Below are positions 1 through 11,400 of a DNA stretch of 64,000 bases, in pieces. Each line of letters begins with the position of its first letter. Position 1 is the stretch's first letter. The translations under genes and the position numbers were made by a program. The stretch comes from Mactromeris polynyma (Eukaryota > Mollusca > Bivalvia > Venerida > Mactridae). Where the stretch lies: assembly GCA_032209605.1 (NCBI GenBank), contig JASFXZ010000003.1, positions 36,482,762 to 36,546,761 on the forward strand. Reading direction: 5' to 3'. The notes under the pieces are model-generated. The model was given only the letters and a program-made list of their open reading frames with translations, did no database searches and was not told the origin of the DNA.

Positions 1-968
1 TAATGATGCACCAAAATCGGGACGTCCTTGTAGTGCTACTTCTAACACTATGGTTAAAAAAGTATGTGATGTGGTTAAGTCTGACGCCAGACTAACTGTT
101 CATCAGATAGCTAGTATAGTTGGTATTTCAGCCGCAAGCGTATTCCGCATTGTAAAACGTCATTTAGAAATGAGACGTATTACAGCTAGGTGGATCCCTC
201 ATTTGTTGTCAGACAAGCAAAAGCGTGTCCGACTTGAAACTGCCAGAAAACTGCTTAAAATGTTTCCAAAATATCAAAGAAAGCAGTTTTCTGACATTAT
301 TACTGGAGATGAGACATGGGTACATTTTTTCGAGCCTTCCAGAAAAATTAACATCAAAATATGGGCTACCAAAAACTGTCGCCGCCCCTCACTTGCCAAA
401 AGATTGATCAGTGCTAAGAAAGCAATGTTTGTTATTTTCTTTGATATCCGTGGTCCTATTATGCAATTGGTTGTACCAAATAGAAAATCTGTGACTGGTA
501 TATTTTATAAAGAAAAAGTGTTGAAGAAACTTAAAAAACAATGTTTCAAACGTCGCCCACACGCTGGCTTTAAGCACCTATCCCTGTTGCATGACAACGC
601 CCCTGCACATAAGTCTGCTATTGTGACCTCGTTTTTGAACAAGGAAAGGGTTCGAGTTCTTCCACATGCACCATATTCCCCCGACCTAGCCCCGTGTGAC
701 TATTTCTTGTTCCCTAAACTGAAAGAAACATTTAGCTGGTAGACGGTATAGGTCCCGACAGGCCCTGGGGTCCGCTGTTTATCAGTGTATGCTGGGTATA
801 CCTGAAAATGAGTATGAAGATGCCTTTAAGAACTGGATTAAACGTTTGAAACTTTGTGTACGTAACAAGGGGGATTACTTTGAGGGTATGACGCGTAAAT
901 AATTTAAAATCTATCAAACGCGCGCTTTATATTATTCAAGTTGCATTACTTTTGAAACGCCCCTCGTA
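1..968 (+). mobile_element. mariner transposon, 3' part, cut by the window edge
   Basis: The window opens inside a mariner transposase. After the stop codon a terminal inverted repeat reading GAAACGCCCCTCGTA ends near 968, matching the CCCCTCGTA end type of the mariner at 44213-44248. The 5' end lies outside the window. Confidence 0.85.
2..902 (+). pseudogene. mariner transposase, partial, frameshifted
   Basis: Tc1/mariner-superfamily cut-and-paste transposase. The helix-turn-helix end (VHQIASIVGISAASVFRIV) is followed by the catalytic segments ITGDETWVHFF, LLHDNAPAH and YSPDLAPCDYFLF. There are 34 residues between the second and third catalytic Asp, the D34D spacing of true mariners. A one-base shift near 727-728 breaks the frame before HLAGRRYRSRQAL, and the C-terminus runs on to GDYFEGMTRK and TAA at 900-902. 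It cannot make a full protein as it stands. Confidence 0.9.
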
Positions 969-1026
969 ACTTAATACTGTGCATCGCGGCGGCAAGTGTT
1001 ATTTTACATGTTACATTATTTTCGGC

Positions 1027-1294
1027 ACAGCCGAATAACAAGGTTTTGCTATTTGCGTATCAGTGTTGTGTAAACCAATCAAATCTTACGTTAACCACCA
1101 AGGCAATTTCTCTTCAACGGAACAACGTTTGTAATCTTGACGCGGATTGGTTAACATTTCGATAAAGGGTACGACTGAATTTCGATGAATTTACCGCAAT
1201 CCATTTTGGATCTGGAGTGAGAAGCAATCGTAACATTTCAGCATTGTTTTATGTTGCACAACAAATCTTAACCTTCAAATAACACCGTCCGTCT
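1027..1294 (+). repeat. Dispersed repeat of about 265 bp, copy 1
   Basis: Shares runs such as CAGTGTTGTGTAAACCAATC, CGGATTGGTTAAC and CCATTTTGGATCTGGAGT with 54903-55157 and 57961-58212. No coding capacity and no clear terminal repeats; family not recognised. Confidence 0.8.
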
Positions 1295-2156
1295 TTTTTT
1301 TCAAGATTATTCTTGTTTAAAATTCGTTTTAAAGAACATTTAAATCATTTATTTAATCAGGATGATTGTTGATACATGTCTACCTTTCATAAATTGAGCT
1401 CTACCACTCCAACACCTGTATTAGTAACCAAAAAGTCCCGTTGCAGGTTTTTACATATTCTAACAGATATATGTTTTAACTTTCATTTAATACCAACATT
1501 ATTAAAACTGAGCGTCTTCTTTTTTTCAGCAATTCCAATATTAGGAACAAGTTGCAAAAGTAAGCTACAAAATGATTACATCGCGTCAGAATGTACATAC
1601 ATGTATTTCTTTAAAAAATCTAAGTCTACTCTTCCAATGCAAAAAAACAAGTTATGCAAAACTAAAAATATTTCGTCTTTTGATTAACTCCTTAAATCAC
1701 AATTAAGCTTCAAAATCAAAACATCTCGACGTCATAACCAATGTCACCAATGCAGGTTTTGTCATGGCGCAGCTCAGTTTGTATGATTTATCATCACAGT
1801 ACTAAGAATTTACCTATTTACGTGAATAGTGTCCTAGATATATTTTTTTCAGTACGCCTGTCTAGAAGGACTGGTGCACTGCGAATGTGTCCGAGCCCCG
1901 GCACAGATTCGACTTCAGCCATCATCCTGTAGGGCGACTAGTGTACATGAACGACTCAATCTGTTCAGTCAGTCTGTGATATTCGCGGCAGTAGTTGTTA
2001 CACACACTATATGCATAGTGTATCTTGCTGTGTGCACGCTATTTTCGCTTTGGACCCTTCAGTCGCGACATCCGTACACGTCTACAACTTATTACATGGT
2101 CAAGAGCCCATACTTCCGGTTCGTAGGGCATCGTATGTATACAGGGCTCAGTTATT
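1295..2156. other. Non-coding, nothing recognised
   Basis: AT-rich sequence with only short open frames that lack family similarity or splice context. One of them overlaps the 5S-like sequence that follows. Confidence 0.5.
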
Positions 2157-2274
2157 TTCGCACATTGTGTCACGTTGAAAACACCGGTTCTCCTCCGACC
2201 ATCGAAGTTAATCAACGTCGGGCCCGGTTAGTACTTGGTTGGGTGACCGCCTGGAAATACGGGGTACTGTAGAC
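2157..2274 (+). rRNA. 5S rRNA-derived sequence, probably a pseudogene
   Basis: From CACGTTGAAAACACCGG to GGGGTACTGTAGAC the sequence follows metazoan 5S rRNA, including the internal control region: box A AGTTAATCAACG, intermediate element TACTTGGTTGG, and box C GTGACCGCCTGGAAATAC. Each differs from the usual 5S by about one base. The first 14 or so bases do not match, so the terminal stem cannot form. It may be a lone pseudogene or the head of a 5S-derived SINE. Confidence 0.65.
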
Positions 2275-2410
2275 ATTTACGTTTTCGTATTTCCTTTCTA
2301 TTTCACTTACTTGACATTTTCTTTTCGCCATTTCTCGGGTCAAACAAGCCGTGTGCGACTTTATTTCATGCACAAATTGTCTTTTAAAAGCATTTTAGCA
2401 GTGGAATTCA

Positions 2411-2671
2411 ATGCACTTGACTAACGGCATTTGCGCTGTGCGCGACGTAAAACACTGGCCGCTTTTTACTCCCAGAAACTCTAAATTTATGTGTGTCGCG
2501 CCTGTGACCAACCACGCACAAATGGATTTCCATATTACTTGGCACAAGCATTTATCATGCCAAGTTGAATCCATGGATGGAAAACCGTGCACGTTTTATC
2601 TTTGGATTGATACAACGACGCTGTTTGTGCCTAGGAAAAATGTCGTTGTATTGAATGTGTCAGTATATTGA
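2411..2671 (+). other. Hairpin-rich segment after the 5S-like sequence
   Basis: An 86-codon open frame of no recognised family overlaps two perfect inverted repeats: ACTTGGCA/TGCCAAGT at 2537-2565 and ATACAACGAC/GTCGTTGTAT at 2610-2651. The hairpins suggest structured RNA or element termini rather than protein coding. Confidence 0.3.
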
Positions 2672-2674
2672 ATT

Positions 2675-3565
2675 TGACTTACAATTGTAGTTATTGATAT
2701 TTGTATGTATGTATATTTTGTGTTATGTAGATACTGACTGTGCAGCTGATTACTTTGATATTTTGAATTAATAAAACATATTATATTGTACGAGTATCCA
2801 TAGCATGGTTACATAATTCACATGCGACAGTTGCTTCGTCAATGTATTGATTTAAACAAATTTATTTCACAAATATATATGAATATTTATTGAAATCAAA
2901 ACATATATAATTATATATTATTGATACAATATCTTAATTTTATTAAGTGAGTAGAATTTCGAACATAATGTAACATAATCATTTTAAGCTTTGAAAACAT
3001 TAATTTTATTCATCTTTTAGAGAATTGGTATTAACGCAAAAGTGATTGAATTAGTTTATGTATACATAGCCTCGCATACGTGTCTCAGCACTCCGACTAT
3101 TACACGCTTCATCGTAACAGAGCCACGCTCAATCCTACAGAAAAAACGTTGGATTTTGCCGCACTATTTTAACGGCACTCTTCTGGCGTCTTTTTTATCG
3201 ACCGAACATACTTATGAGGGTACGAATAAACTGTTATAATATTTCACGAGTAGAAGCAAACAAAAAGTTTAGCACAACTGAATGCCTCACAATCACTTCG
3301 ACAAGAAGACAGGGTCAGATGTTTATTATTGCATTCAAAGCATAAATATGTTAACGAAAATAAGAGTAAATGCAGTGGAAAGACCGATGGTGTCTAACTT
3401 CTAGCAGGATGTGTACAGCGACAGTATAGAAATGTGACGTCCGTGGTAGGACAAATGTATACAATACATTTCTGTACATTCAACAATTCAGCTGGGAACA
3501 ACTTGTATTTACTTAACCAAATGGGAGACACAAAAGTCATTCATGGAATGATTTTGCGGTGTCGT
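2675..3565. other. AT-rich non-coding stretch
   Basis: No gene, repeat partner or RNA structure recognised on either strand. Confidence 0.5.
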
Positions 3566-5252
3566 ATCTGAGGCAAATCAAACAAACTTTATAAATGAAA
3601 TATGTAAACTGGGTATTCAACCTATTGATCAAATAAACCATTATATTTGATGCATGAGTAATAACAATACGCATAAGCATTGACGTATATGAATACGCAA
3701 AGACAATGAAGTGTAAAATTATGGTTTAATAATGACTGGCTCACCAGTTGCACATCGTAGATCAAACATTGACTAACGATCGCGGTTGAATACTGAGCCT
3801 ACATTGATATCGTTATTTATGATACAAATGTTCTATGTAATTGCTGACTGGAATAAAATAACGAGCTAGCCAGTATATTTTTTTCGACTTGTCTTCATGT
3901 TTGAATAGAGGTCTAATTGCGAAGGCAGGGATTATAACGGATACTTACACTCAGCACTAAAATCTCAAAACATACAATTTCTCTTATTAGTTTGATATTG
4001 TGAGTGCGGAAATGGCTGAACATGTAAAATGAATGCTGACTATTCTTTTTGGACTTTGATCAATATTCTTTAAGAGTTTAGTGTGCTTATGAGATATGAA
4101 AGTAATTATTGGGCTTTACTGCGACACTCCACACTAAAACTTAAAACTTACTCCCAGTCAAATACACACTTAATTCTCAAAGGAAATGGGCCACAAAGAA
4201 TGTACAGCTCTCGTTTAACATGATCATGATTTTTTTCACTATCAATAACAATCACTATCAGCCTATCCACTAGTCGGAGTTTACTTTGTGATTTGAAATT
4301 TGAGTTCTGAGTGTAAGTGTCCGTTATAATTACTAGCGAAGACCAGTGGTATTCTACCTCTGCACTGAGCTGTAATTTTGCCGAACCGTTCGCTTGTAAG
4401 CAATATTTGACTGCGATTGGAATGCCTACCGTGCCTACGACAATCACCCAATATAACACTGTGAAAAGGAATGCTCTATTGTGAGACCAATCAAATAGAA
4501 CAAAGTAAACCATTTCACATAGATCAATCGGGAGATTTCAAATAAATGAACGCATTTACATAATGTATGATAGTAAATCCGATATTCTCCACATAATTCG
4601 CTTGTAAAGTGTGTAAAAATAAGTAAATTAATGCATTGTCAGAAATCCCAAGCAAATCGCTGGCTTATTGATGAAAGTGTCTCCCTTGAAAATACGCTCT
4701 CGATTACTGTTCTTTTATATCGATTTAATTTTGTTCCAATTGCAATGATATGATGAGCGAAAAATGCTAAAACAGCAAGTAAAAATCAAACAATGGCTAA
4801 CACACTGACGACGCTAAAGGTATTCTAGTATTCTAATGCACCAGATAAGCTTCTATCGATGGATTGAGCACTGTAACGATAACATTTTCTGTCTCATCAT
4901 AGAATATTAGCAAAATATCATTTGTCTTGTTACTACAAGCTAAAATGTTTAGCCAGTGTAACCACCTTTGAAGCAATTAAACGATTCACTCACAGGAAAT
5001 TGTCACGTCGTCTTTCATTGGCTTTCCCTTTATCCCGTCTCGAGTTCTTTCCCTTAATTACAAGTAGGCGTCGTTTGAAAGATAAATTATTTATGCTTAA
5101 CATTCGTTGTAGTTCGTGGATTTATTTTGATATTTGACGCGCGATTTCGGTCACGGAATCTCCACGGTTTCAATCCTGTTATATAGTTCAATACAAAATT
5201 AATGACGACGACTTTCACCATGTCGCTCGTATACCCGGTAGAGAACTAGTGT
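3566..5252. repeat. 3' flank of gene 1, duplicated at 28531-29514
   Basis: Starting at GAGGCAAATCAAACAAAC the sequence downstream of gene 1 matches that downstream of the pseudogene, up to the stop codon (shared CGGTCACGGAATCTCCACGG). The left copy includes a complete MITE at 3931-4330; the right copy has only its right half. Gene 1's 3' UTR presumably lies here. No protein gene is seen. Confidence 0.85.
3931..4330. mobile_element. Inverted-repeat MITE, 400 bp
   Basis: The left end ATTATAACGGATACTTACAC is mirrored on the right by GTGTAAGTGTCCGTTATAAT, with complementarity continuing through about 39 bp. No transposase. A partial copy lies in 28640-28840 and a relative at 53008-53350. Confidence 0.8.
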
Positions 5253-5426
5253 CTACTTGTTCACTTTTATAGTTGCCACACGCGTCTTGTGTTTCTTCGC
5301 TGAGCACCTATCTCTAAAATACAAAATTATCTCCAAGATAAGTTGGGCGACTTCCACCATACTGAGTACAGATGCACCCAGAAACAGTCCCATTGCGCCG
5401 CCGATGTCCGAAAGAAATCTTACACC
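5253..5426 (-). CDS. Gene 1 exon 14: pore-forming TM2 and C-terminus
   Basis: The exon begins GVRFLSDIGGAMGLFLGAS and continues VLSMVEVAQLILEIILYF, then a basic tail ending ATIKVNK and TAG. SDIGG and the Gly-Ala-Ser filter (826-828) are intact, and Ser815 occupies the small-residue degenerin position. The core of about 110 bp is almost identical in the pseudogene and gene 2, while the tail is shared only with the pseudogene. Confidence 0.95.
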   Translation of the reverse strand, partial: GVRFLSDIGGAMGLFLGASVLSMVEVAQLILEIILYFRDRCSAKKHKTRVATIKVNK

Positions 5427-8400
5427 CTGGAAGAGAAAGAGGAACAACTGATATCTGACCAAAAAGTAAAAGCTGCACAAATAGCGGGAAAAGGGAATCA
5501 TATGGAACGCCGGCACTGTCTTATGTAGTCATGAAAATCTATTAGCATGTTTGTTTTTATTACATTATGTACTAAGTTCTTTACGTATTGCGCAAACATA
5601 TTAATGTTATGTCCGTTTTCATTTTGTTCTGCCTTTGAACTAAAACGCCATATCACAAATATATGTCATACATATCTCAAAAACGTATGGAGTGTGAAAC
5701 TCTTCATACTTATGTTTACTAGTTCGTTGATGACTTTGTGCACCTTAGACTTTAGTGTGAATACAGCTTGTACGATTGTTTCAGCTAGCGTTTTGCATTG
5801 GAACCGGACCAACCGATGTCTTGAGTACAAACCTCGTATAACGGCTCCTGTGTAATTTGTTCATAATTTAAATCTTTGAAATATATTAGCACACGTAGGA
5901 AATTGTTCCTGTATCTGAAAGAAAGATAATGTAATACTGTTCAATTTATCCAAATTTATTATTTTATGCTCACAGACCAACCTCACGTAAAGACCACATC
6001 AATAATAAGACCACGTCAAAATTAAGAACACAAAGTCCATTTTCACTGTTTTGATCTTTATTCAACCTCAATATTAAGAACAACTCAATAAGAAGACCGG
6101 TTTTCAAGGATCCCAAAGGTAGGTATTACTGAGGTTTTACCGTACTTCTATCAATATTCGGATTAATACACACAATCACAGGTTTGCACCAAACATGAAT
6201 ATAAGTGTTACTGATTTAAGTTTGTACTTTGCTCTAGCAAATTGACACACGATGTATAAAAGGCCATTCAAGATTGTGTGAAGACGAACACCCACGTCAT
6301 ACTTTTTTGAAATGACCTCGGAAGATACATGGGGGGAGTAGTTTCAAGATGGCTGCAGAAAGTGAATGTTCGTAGTCTCTGTGGAAAGTATGACCGAGAT
6401 CTATTCAATATTAGGAATACGAGGCACACAAAACATTCAGATAATATTGAACAGTGTTTACTTGGTCAGATGCATTATAGTTAACAGTGTAAGGCAAATT
6501 GCATCCCGTAGTAGATATCTTAGGTATATCCATATACGTACCTAGGATGTCTATTTCTGAACTGTATTGAAATTGCCGAGATGTTGCGAATAGTATTTGT
6601 ATGGAAACTTCATAATACATGCAATATTGTACAAATCAAAATATGATGCTGGAATTATATATTAAGCGTATCATTTTGTGCAATGAATCCGTATTGCTAG
6701 CAGAAACTAACCTGACCCTGCTGACCACCTTTTAGCATAATTCGGTAGCTGCTTAGTATGTTGTATATATTTCCGGCTTTCATCGTATTGGTTAAAGTAG
6801 AATACCGACAATGAACGATATGCTAACGGTACTTAATATATTCTGTATATTCGCGAGTATAACAAACAATTATATCCATGAATAAAAGTCTGGTTTAGGT
6901 TAATATGTTCGGACTATACAAAAAACTTTAAGCGTTTTAAAATGAATTAAGCGATACCCCATGCAATTTATACCTACGGAGGACCTTAAGCATGTTAAGA
7001 AGAATACTGCAAGAAAAATAAACAAATTCTAAAGTTAGCTTGACTTCATTAAATTAATTTTTTTACATCACGTGCCTCCAAAAAAGTCTTATATTTGCAT
7101 TTTCTTAGATGTAAATTTAATTTTTTTATTAACGATATGTGTAAAGAAAAAAAAATCTTTCAGTATACTGCATAGTATTTTTCTGTGAGTAAAAGATACT
7201 AAAGAGTAATAAACATGTAGTCACCTTTCTAAGTTATCATTTTCGAAATAGTTATCCAGTAGGTTGAGACATATATCCTTCCACAGCATCGTGTTATTCT
7301 TCTTACTACAAACCCTTTTCAACAACATACGCTATATAGCAAGGTACAAAAATGTTAGTTGTTGACCCAATATGTGCGTGAAGCGTTATAGTGTTCGATT
7401 TTGAGCTTTGGGCTTCAACTTCGGGCCCCGTGTTCACAAAGAGTTAGTTTTCAGGATCGGGATCAAAATCATAATTTCTTTTTATGCTGAGTCATGACTT
7501 TTTATATAGCGTGACATATATGGACATTTTGCAAAAGTTTGTAGACATTAAATTCAGAGTTCATATTTATTAGGAAATGATGGAAATCAAGTTTTGACCG
7601 ATTCTGGAAAATTAATCATGATTGAATCGAGGTCAGTGTCAATCATAAGTAAAGTAAATTAATGTCTCGACAAAACGGTGAAGTATTGCAGCTTTTTTCA
7701 TAATGTTAATTAGAAGATATTTTGATATTTTTTGTACACAAGTTTATGGGAAGTACTGGAAAAAGTGTTCAATTGCTTCAACAAATTGGCAATTAATTTT
7801 CTTGATCAACTTGATCCTTAGTGAACATGGGACCACACTATCAATGCATTCATTCTGTGCGTTTGGAAAGTCTTGCAAATTATAAATAGTGGCTCATGAT
7901 CGTATACTGTTACCAGGGGTCAACAAAAATGCCTATAAGTTCCAGCGTGAACAAGGTGAGTGATGATATTATAAACAAAAATAACGAACAATAACACTGT
8001 TACCTAACTCGTCCTACATGTGCTCAGCGGGGTAACTGTGTGGTATTGTGCTACGCCACGTGTACTAAAACTGGTCAACCAACGCAAGTGCATACTACAG
8101 ATATGTCAATCACCCATTCACTACTAGTACTTTCATTTACTTAAATAACTCGTTTATCACTCACTAAAATCATTTACGAAAAAATAAATCCACAATCGCC
8201 CAGTTTAAAAAACACCATTACCTGCACATAAATTCATTTAAACTAATGAATAACTGTACAAACGCTATGTTTAATACATTTCTTAATATACAGTTTTGAC
8301 AGGAAACCCGAGTGTACATACCAGATACTCATCAGTAGGCCAGTATGTTGAAGACATCGTTTCAATATATATATTCTCCCTAAAACAGGAATTTACATGT

Positions 8401-11400
8401 ATTACCATGACTTTTATATTTAACTATCTTTACGGATATCTTTACTCAAAAGTGTCCTTATTTGTTTCATTTCACCTAGCTAGCCTGCTTGGTACAGCGC
8501 TTGACAGCCAAGCTTGACATCATAGGATCGAACCCGACGAGATGTATGTTCTCTGTAAACAATTGACAATCATACATTCAAGGTCAACTAAATTTGTAAT
8601 GTAAATTATACCGCAAGGGGAGGGGGCGCTGTGAGAAGAACCATCTTTGATTGATAGGGATGTCATTACCAATAATGATCAGAGCGCCATATGTATGAAT
8701 CTATACATGTTGATGAATTCAATGATTTGTGATAATTGAGATTCAAAACAGTTGGATAATGACTGCTTAACCATCATAACTGAATTACACCAACCTTTGC
8801 TGCAACCAATATATGGTATGGAAGTAATTGGAATAAAAAAACAAGTTCCGATCGCGCAATATTTCATTTTTTGTATGATATAACTAAAGTTATTTACATT
8901 CTGTTTCACTGCTTTATATTTACCGGAATACAACATAGAGTGTATGATTAACTTACTTGCAAGGCTCACGGCAATCGCAGGCGTAACCTCTCTCGCTGAA
9001 CAGCTTACTCAGGTTATAAACACATTTGAAATCTGAAAAATATACGCATGTCAAAATGGCTTAATTATAGTTAAATTTCATTATCATTTGTTAGCGTCTA
9101 GTATGAAAGGATTGAATGGCACAGGCAGTGTAATTATGACGACAAATGTATACTAACTTAGCACTTGGTAGAAATGATTTCCACGCTTCACAATGAAAGG
9201 GCAACCACTCTGTTCGTATTTTGTCTATATCGGTTTACGGGAGTTAGTTACCTTAGTCAAAGTCTCGGTGTATGCTTTAATCCAACATTACCACAGGTGA
9301 TGTATTTATCTCATTTATCGTCATAATGTTTGCTACAGTTTTTTCAGTTATGTATGGTGGTCAGTTGACTGAACCCGTCCTGCTTGGTTACCATCGAGAA
9401 GTAGCCTATTCTCCCGCAAGCAATTGACAATTTCCAAAAGAATCAGAGGTGATATGCAATGACTTTGGAAGCATTATCTTCGGTCAAACTGTATCGCAGA
9501 ACATAATACTGTTCCACCTTTGACTGAAGGTGGAGTTTTCTACAGACTGAGTTAAAACGGCCGAATTTTTGCTATGTTATAATAAATAATTAATGGATTC
9601 CTGCAATTTCATTTCACAGACTCCCATCCAAGATCCCATTGATATTCAGCATGAACACCGTTAGGTCATGCCAAATTGGAATTTTGTTAAGCGTCAACCT
9701 TAGTTCGCGAAACCTAGCTACCTATTATAAAAAACACAAACTCATAACGAAAAAACAAATATCCTCAGATAATAAGTGATGCATAATTTTAGATATGTTA
9801 GTGTGACTTTAAGTTTGAGATATATCTTTGGGCTTTATATGATTTGTGCTAGATATTGAAAATGTTTGTGCTAAGTTTGTATTTGAATATCAGTCAATAC
9901 ATTAACAACCATCATACATGAAAAGAAAATTAAATTGCATGTATTTGATCTCTTCCTGTGACCTTGACTTTTGCAATTATCGTATTATCAGACTAGAAAT
10001 CGACATTCGGCAAAGACCTCAAATTCCGTTGTTTTTGATTAACCTACTCCCGTTCTAAAAAAACGACAAAATATGTTAATATTCTAGCCCACCCTATTGG
10101 CTCTTTCTGTTCGTGTTATCAACAGCAAATTTAGAATCCGCATGTCAAGCAAGACGTATACCCACATTGTCGGGAAATCATCTCTTGCTTGCAGAAAACA
10201 GGTTGTCTAGTTGTTAACAACCGACGATAAAAAAACAACATAAAAATGTATTCACTGTTGGATTCTACTGAGCTGTTGCACAGTGGAACGTATGTGGTGT
10301 TAAATGACATGCCATCCGGTGCATCCGGAGGTAAACATGAACATCTATCAACAGTGGCTTGGATTTGGCAGAATTCATGGCAAGCCTGAAAAAATGTGTA
10401 CTTGATAAAATCACCAAATATAATTATAGTCAAGTAATATACAATAAATTGTGTATAAGAGAGTTACTGGACTAATTGTCTCAGAAGATTTTTATTAAAA
10501 CATAATCTTCGTCAAGTGCCAATATAGTATGCTCAAGTTTGTTTTTTTAATTCAGAATGTCATAGAAAAACACGATACATTTAAGATTCATATTGATGCA
10601 AGTGAAATATAAAATTGAAACACAAATATCTCAGATCATTAAAGAAACCCCTCACATATGGATGACTCCACAACAAATAAGGATACAATAGTACTTATTT
10701 GGTAATAAACATGTATCATTGTACCTTTAATCTTCGTATAAAATATGTATTACTAAAGAAATACAAGGTCCTCCACTATTCGAGGGCCAATGTAAAAGTG
10801 AAAACAACCACTCTTGGGATTTGTATAAATATGGGTATTCCCTCTAAATCCTGCGGTACAAACAACAGTATACCATTCAAATATATATCGTGCTCGATTC
10901 ACAATGGAAATAAAGACAGGATTTAACGTCTGACTGAACTTCAATGGATCTAAAATTAAATTTTGTTTTGTATCGCGAGTAAAAACCCATTATAGCGTAT
11001 TCCGGGTTTCATCGATTGGTTGATTCAATTTGAATTGTTTTCATATATTGAATCTCTGTAATAGCATGGTTGTTTGAATCAATGTTAGAAATAACATTTT
11101 AAATACTTTATTTGTTTGATAAAGAATGCGAGCAATGATCTTTGCAAACCACATACTGGATTCAGTCTCATGCAAAACAGTTTTACTAAAATAGAATTAC
11201 TGACAATATATTTACCGACATACTGTATTTCATTTTGTATTGGTTTGCAAACTTGGACCCAGTTTCACAATGTCCATGCGGCTCACTTAAACGTGATATT
11301 TCTACCTAAATATACAAATAATACGGTAGGTCATTACAAAAATAAAACACTTACAAACAAGACAATTATAAAGATTAAAATGAAAATCCCAAGTAGACAA

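Noticed and set aside
1874..2272. 132-codon plus-strand open frame
   Set aside because: It overlaps the 5S rRNA-like sequence and shows no protein family signature.
4148..4513. 121-codon minus-strand frame with a hydrophobic N-terminus
   Set aside because: It lies mostly within an inverted-repeat MITE and its flank, is not preserved in the duplicate at 28650-29000, and has no recognised domain.
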